Origin: Heterostelium multicystogenum
Taxonomy: Eukaryota > Evosea > Eumycetozoa > Acytosteliales > Acytosteliaceae
Assembly: GCA_003667245.1 (NCBI GenBank)
Contig: RCNN01000460.1
Span: forward strand, 1 to 11,382
DNA length: 11,382 nucleotides
Direction of reading: 5' to 3'
This document shows positions 8,574 through 11,382 of the stretch, piece by piece; the stretch's first letter is position 1; each line of letters opens with the position of its first letter. Made by a program: the position numbers and the translations under genes. The notes under the pieces are model-generated. The model was not told the origin of the DNA, made no database searches, and saw nothing but the letters and a program-made list of their open reading frames with translations.

Positions 8574-10144
8574 ATGCGTAATAACCAACCCGTTACCCAG
8601 CGCGAACGTACCTTCCCCGCTCCAGCAACGGGTTGATCTCCACCACGGATGCCAAAGGCGTGATTCACCTACTGCAACGACGCCTTCGTCGAGATCAGTG
8701 GGTTTTCCCATGACAAACTGCTGCGTGCCCCGCACAACCTGGTTCGTCATCCGGATGTGCCGGCGGCAGTGTTCGCACACATGTGGTCCACGCTCAAACA
8801 AGGCTTGCCATGGATGGGCATCGTCAAGAACCGCTGCAAGAGCGGTGATCACTATTGGGTCAACGCCTATGTGACACCGGTCTTCGACGGCAACCAGGTG
8901 ATCGGCTACGAGTCGGTGCGGGTCAAGCCCACCGCCGAGCAGATCCGCCGTGCGGAAGCGCTTTACCAGCGCATCAACCAGGGCAAGCCGGCCATCCCGC
9001 GCCGCGACAAGTGGCTGCCGGTGTTGCAGGACTGGCTGCCGTTTATCCTGGTCAGCCAGTTGAGCTTCCTGATTGGCGTCTGGCTCAATTCCCACTGGGC
9101 TTTGCCCTGGCAGCGGCGCTGTCGGTACCGCTGGGCCTGTTGGGCCTGAGCTGGCAACAACGCGGGCTCAAGCGCTTGCTGCGCCTGGCCGAACAGACCA
9201 CCTCAGACCGCTGATCGCGCAGATGTACACCGACAGCCGCGGCGCCCAGGCGCGCCTGGAAATGTCGATCCTCAGCCAGGAGGCGCGCCTGAAGACGTGC
9301 CTTACCCGTTTGCAGGACACGGCTGAACACCTCAACTCCCAGGCGGCGCAGTCCAATACCCTGGCGCATAACAGCTCCAGCGGTCTTGAACGCCAGCGCG
9401 TGGAAACCGAACAGGTGGCCACCGCGGTCAACCCAGATGGCCCGCGACGACCTCAGGAAGTCGCCAGCCATGTGCAACGCACCGCCGATGCCACCCAGGA
9501 AGCCAATCGCCTGACCGGGCGTGGCCGTGATATCGCCGGCGAAACCCGCGAAGCGATTCAGCGCCTGTCGGTGGCCGTGGGCGAGACCGGCGTGACCGTG
9601 GACCCAACTGGCCAAGGACAGTGACGAAATCGGTGGCGTGGTGGATGTGATCAAAGGCATCGCCGACCAGACCAACCTGCTGGCACTGAACGCGGCCATC
9701 GAAGCGGCCCGTGCCGGGGAGATGGGCCGGGGCTTCGCAGTGGTGGCCGACGAAGTGCGGCAACTGGCCAGCGCACCAGCGAGTCCACCGGGCAGATTCA
9801 TGCGCTGATCGCCAAGCTGCAACAGACCGCCAGCGCGGCCGTACAAACCCATGGACGCCGGGCATCGCCAGGCGGAAGAAGGTGTGGCACGGGTGATGGA
9901 AGCGGATCAGCGCTGATCGGGATCAGCGAGGCGGTGGCGCACATCACTGATATGACGGCGCAGATTGCGGCGGCGACCGAAGAGCAGAGCTCGGTGGCGG
10001 AAGAGATCAGCCGTAACATCAGCACCATTGCGCTGCTGGCGGACCAGACGTCGGAACAGGGCGTTGAATTCGGCGCAGTTGAGTGAAGAGCTGACGCATA
10101 CCGCCAATACCCAGTACTCGCTGGTAGAACGCTTTAACCGGTAA
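8574..10144 (+). CDS. aer: Aerotaxis receptor Aer (PAS-MCP), about ten or more frameshifts
   Basis: Inner-membrane chemoreceptor that senses redox or electron-transport state through an FAD-bound PAS domain and signals to CheA/CheW. The ATG at 8574 gives [16 protein letters not shown]; the ribosome site is weak. The PAS domain shows [20 protein letters not shown] and [20 protein letters not shown], closely resembling E. coli Aer. A membrane anchor follows ([19 protein letters not shown], then an Ala/Leu-rich stretch), then a HAMP-like linker. The long signalling coiled coil carries the conserved tip [20 protein letters not shown] with [17 protein letters not shown] at about 9660-9770. The C-terminus ends [11 protein letters not shown]. 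Repaired length is about 521 residues, the usual size. Breaks lie for example near 8632, 8667, 9103, 9210, 9433, 9602, 9770, 9846, 9909 and 10063. A large palindrome follows the stop by four bases. Confidence 0.94.
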
Positions 10145-10148
10145 ACCG

Positions 10149-10218
10149 CTTTCGCGAGCAAGCCCGCTCCCACATTTGGAATGCATTTCAAATGTGGGAG
10201 CGGGCTTGCTCGCGAAAG
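10149..10218. repeat. Near-perfect 70-bp palindrome of two REP elements (REPIN)
   Basis: Arms of 30 bases at 10149-10178 and 10189-10218 are exact reverse complements. The 10-base centre can also pair partly (a G-T pair and two A-T pairs around TGCA). Each arm begins or ends with the REP sequence CTTTCGCGAGCAAGCCCGCT. It lies between the convergent aer and hydrolase genes, beginning four bases after the aer stop and ending seven bases before the hydrolase stop on the other strand. Such a hairpin could stabilise both 3' ends or act as a two-way transcription barrier; no T run follows on either strand. Confidence 0.92.
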
Positions 10219-10225
10219 GGCCCTA

Positions 10226-10914
10226 TCAGGCGCCCGAGAAACCGGCCACCTTCACCGCCGCAGCCTCCAGATGCCTGCTCATGACTAAACCCCGAAGCCT
10301 TCAACGGCTTCAAATCATGATCCCCCCGCCACCAGCCACATCACCTCGATGCTCGGCGACAACACATACCCTCCACCGCCCGCCCGAAGCAGCCGCTCAC
10401 CCTGCACAATCAACGTCGGCGTCTTCAGCCCGGCCCAGGTGCTCGGTCCGTGGTTTCTCCGGCTTGCCCACCGCATAGAACGGATAACCCAGGCACACCA
10501 GCGCGTCCGTACCAATTCATCCGCCAACAAACTGGCCATCCGCCCGCCCATCGACTTGCCGCCCCACCGCCAGTTTCCCAGCGACATGACGTCGCACCTC
10601 GGCATACACCTCACGCCAGCATTCCCAGCAGTTTCGGCGCCGGGTTCGGCGGACGTTTACCGCCATCCACACGACGCTGGGCCATGTACGGAAACTCGAA
10701 AGCGCAATACGTTCACGCCATGCCCCGCAAGGCGTTCCGCCATGTCGTCCATAAAAGCCCGAGTCCATTGGCGCGCCCGCGCCCGTGGGCCAGGATCAGC
10801 GTCGCGGGCGTACGCGCGATAGACCCCTGTCGCGGCATTCCACAACCAGCCGCGTTCCCGCACACACTGCGCCCATTGATCCCCGTCAATACTGGCCTTG
10901 TGCTCTTTGCCCAT
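10226..10914 (-). CDS. Alpha/beta hydrolase-fold protein (KANL3/Tex30-like), many frameshifts
   Basis: Predicted cytoplasmic alpha/beta hydrolase of the dienelactone-hydrolase-like KANL3/Tex30 group; substrate unknown. The start at 10914 gives MGKEHKASIDGDQWAQCVRE, with GAGG shortly upstream. Seen in shifting frames: FMDDMAERLAGHGVNVLRF, ECWREVYAEVRRHVAGKLAV, the nucleophile elbow GGKSMGGRMASLLADEL (G-x-S-x-G, about 10545-10590), GLKTPTLIVQGER (strand before the catalytic acid), SPSIEVMWLVAG, and HDLKPLKASGF with the likely catalytic His. The expected TGA is complementary to 10226-10228, giving about 229 residues, normal for the family. Many indels break it, including an extra base near 10275. 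It is convergent with aer and divergent from ccoN with 78 bases between starts. Homologues sit at this position beside cbb3 oxidase genes in Pseudomonas as I recall, but no functional link is known to me. Confidence 0.8.
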
Positions 10915-10916
10915 GC

Positions 10917-10975
10917 TTGCCTCGCTTTTTAGTCTGCCTATAACTCAGCCCAAGTGCCGCATTTGCTTGGGTTGA
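10917..10975 (+). promoter_or_regulatory. Candidate ccoN promoter and adjacent inverted repeat
   Basis: TTGCCT (10917-10922), 16 bases, then TATAAC (10939-10944) resembles a sigma-70 promoter reading toward ccoN. Immediately after lies TCAGCCCAAG (10945-10954) paired with CTTGGGTTGA (10966-10975), ten pairs with one G-T, around 11 bases. The repeat falls at the likely transcription start, so it could be an operator or a leader hairpin. No TTGAT-N4-ATCAA box for the oxygen regulator ANR was found. Inference from motif likeness. Confidence 0.33.
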
Positions 10976-10992
10976 ACCGTGGATGGGGAACC

Positions 10993-11382
10993 ATGAACAC
11001 TACTTTAAGTACCGCCTATAACTACAAGGTGGTCCGCCAATTCGCCATTATGACGGTGGTGTGGGGCATCGTCGGCATGGGGCTCGGGGTTTTTCTCGCT
11101 GCCCAGTTGGTATGGCCCGAACTCAACTTCAATTTGCCCTGGACCAGTTTCGGCCGCTTGCGCCCGCTGCACACCAACGCGGTGATCTTTGCCTTTGGCG
11201 GTTGCGCGCTGTTTGCCAGCTCCTTCTACTCGGTGCAAACGCACCTGCCAGACCCAATTGTTCGCGCCAAAGATCGCGCAGTTCTGCTTCTGGGGCTGGA
11301 GCTGGTGATTGTGCTGGCCCGCGATCACCTTGCCGCTGGGCTACACCAGCTCAAGGAATACGCCGAGCTGGAATGGCCGATC
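10993..11382 (+). CDS. ccoN: cbb3-type cytochrome c oxidase subunit I CcoN, 5' part only, frameshifted
   Basis: Catalytic subunit of the high-affinity proton-pumping cbb3 oxidase in the inner membrane, used for respiration at low oxygen. The ATG at 10993 gives [20 protein letters not shown], then a first membrane helix ([20 protein letters not shown]) and [16 protein letters not shown]. In that motif His60 falls at the position of the low-spin heme b ligand known from P. stutzeri CcoN. The frame holds to ASSFYSVQ (about 11242), then breaks four times: an extra A near 11240, a lost C near 11299, an extra C near 11321, a lost C near 11353. Across these the expected CcoN sequence can still be followed to [10 protein letters not shown] at the window end. 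The rest of the gene, and probably ccoO and ccoP, lie outside. Which of the paralogues (ccoN1 or ccoN2) this is cannot be decided from the 5' part. Confidence 0.93.
   Translation, partial: MNTTLSTAYNYKVVRQFAIMTVVWGIVGMGLGVFLAAQLVWPELNFNLPWTSFGRLRPLHTNAVIFAFGGCALFASSFYSVQTHLPDPIVRAKDRAVLLLGLELVIVLARDHLAAGLHQLKEYAELEWPI

Noticed and set aside
9085..9852. Open frame of 255 codons on - opposite aer
   Set aside because: It covers the conserved chemoreceptor signalling tip on the other strand, so the + strand is the coding one.
10915..10992. ANR/FNR box upstream of ccoN
   Set aside because: No TTGAT-N4-ATCAA or close variant; the visible arms have the half-sites in the wrong order and spacing.
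1..11382. Mobile element, CRISPR array, defence cassette, tRNA or rRNA
   Set aside because: None seen: no transposase or integrase motif, no regular direct repeats, and all genes are recognisable Pseudomonas core functions.

Overview
The window looks like chromosomal DNA of a Pseudomonas of the fluorescens group. The grounds are high G+C, a set of recognisable Pseudomonas housekeeping proteins, and three REP-type palindromes of the kinds common in that group. There is no sign of a prophage, IS element, CRISPR array, rRNA or tRNA. I found no previously undescribed multi-gene system; this is an ordinary core-genome stretch with a few non-coding elements worth a look.

Layout from left to right: a 57-residue conserved hypothetical gene (112-286, +) and its terminator; pdxB for vitamin B6 synthesis (337-1492, -); a REP pair; a MATE-family multidrug efflux gene (1817-3219, +) whose stop codon overlaps that of the convergent tusA (3216-3467, -); rlmM for 23S rRNA methylation (3574-4650, -), transcribed toward tusA with a single REP between them; acnA, aconitase A (4842-7583, +), with a strong terminator; a CPBP-family membrane protease (7696-8488, +); aer, the aerotaxis receptor (8574-10144, +); a near-perfect 70-bp palindrome; an alpha/beta hydrolase-fold gene (10226-10914, -); and the 5' part of ccoN, cbb3 oxidase subunit I (10993 to window end, +).

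The main oddity is that nearly every gene is broken by one-base insertions or deletions, while the amino acids remain conserved on either side of each break. Only tusA reads through intact. The breaks hit unrelated genes on both strands, often in homopolymer runs. This looks like a draft assembly with indel errors rather than gene decay. Gene limits below run from the expected start to the expected stop, and each entry says where the frame breaks. Literal translations of this sequence are therefore unreliable for most genes.

Functionally, the right half groups genes tied to oxygen and redox state: acnA (oxygen-labile Fe-S enzyme), aer (FAD redox sensor for aerotaxis) and ccoN (high-affinity oxidase). 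tusA handles sulfur relay nearby. This is a theme by neighbourhood, not an operon: acnA, the protease gene and aer share a strand but are separated by a terminator and by candidate promoters.
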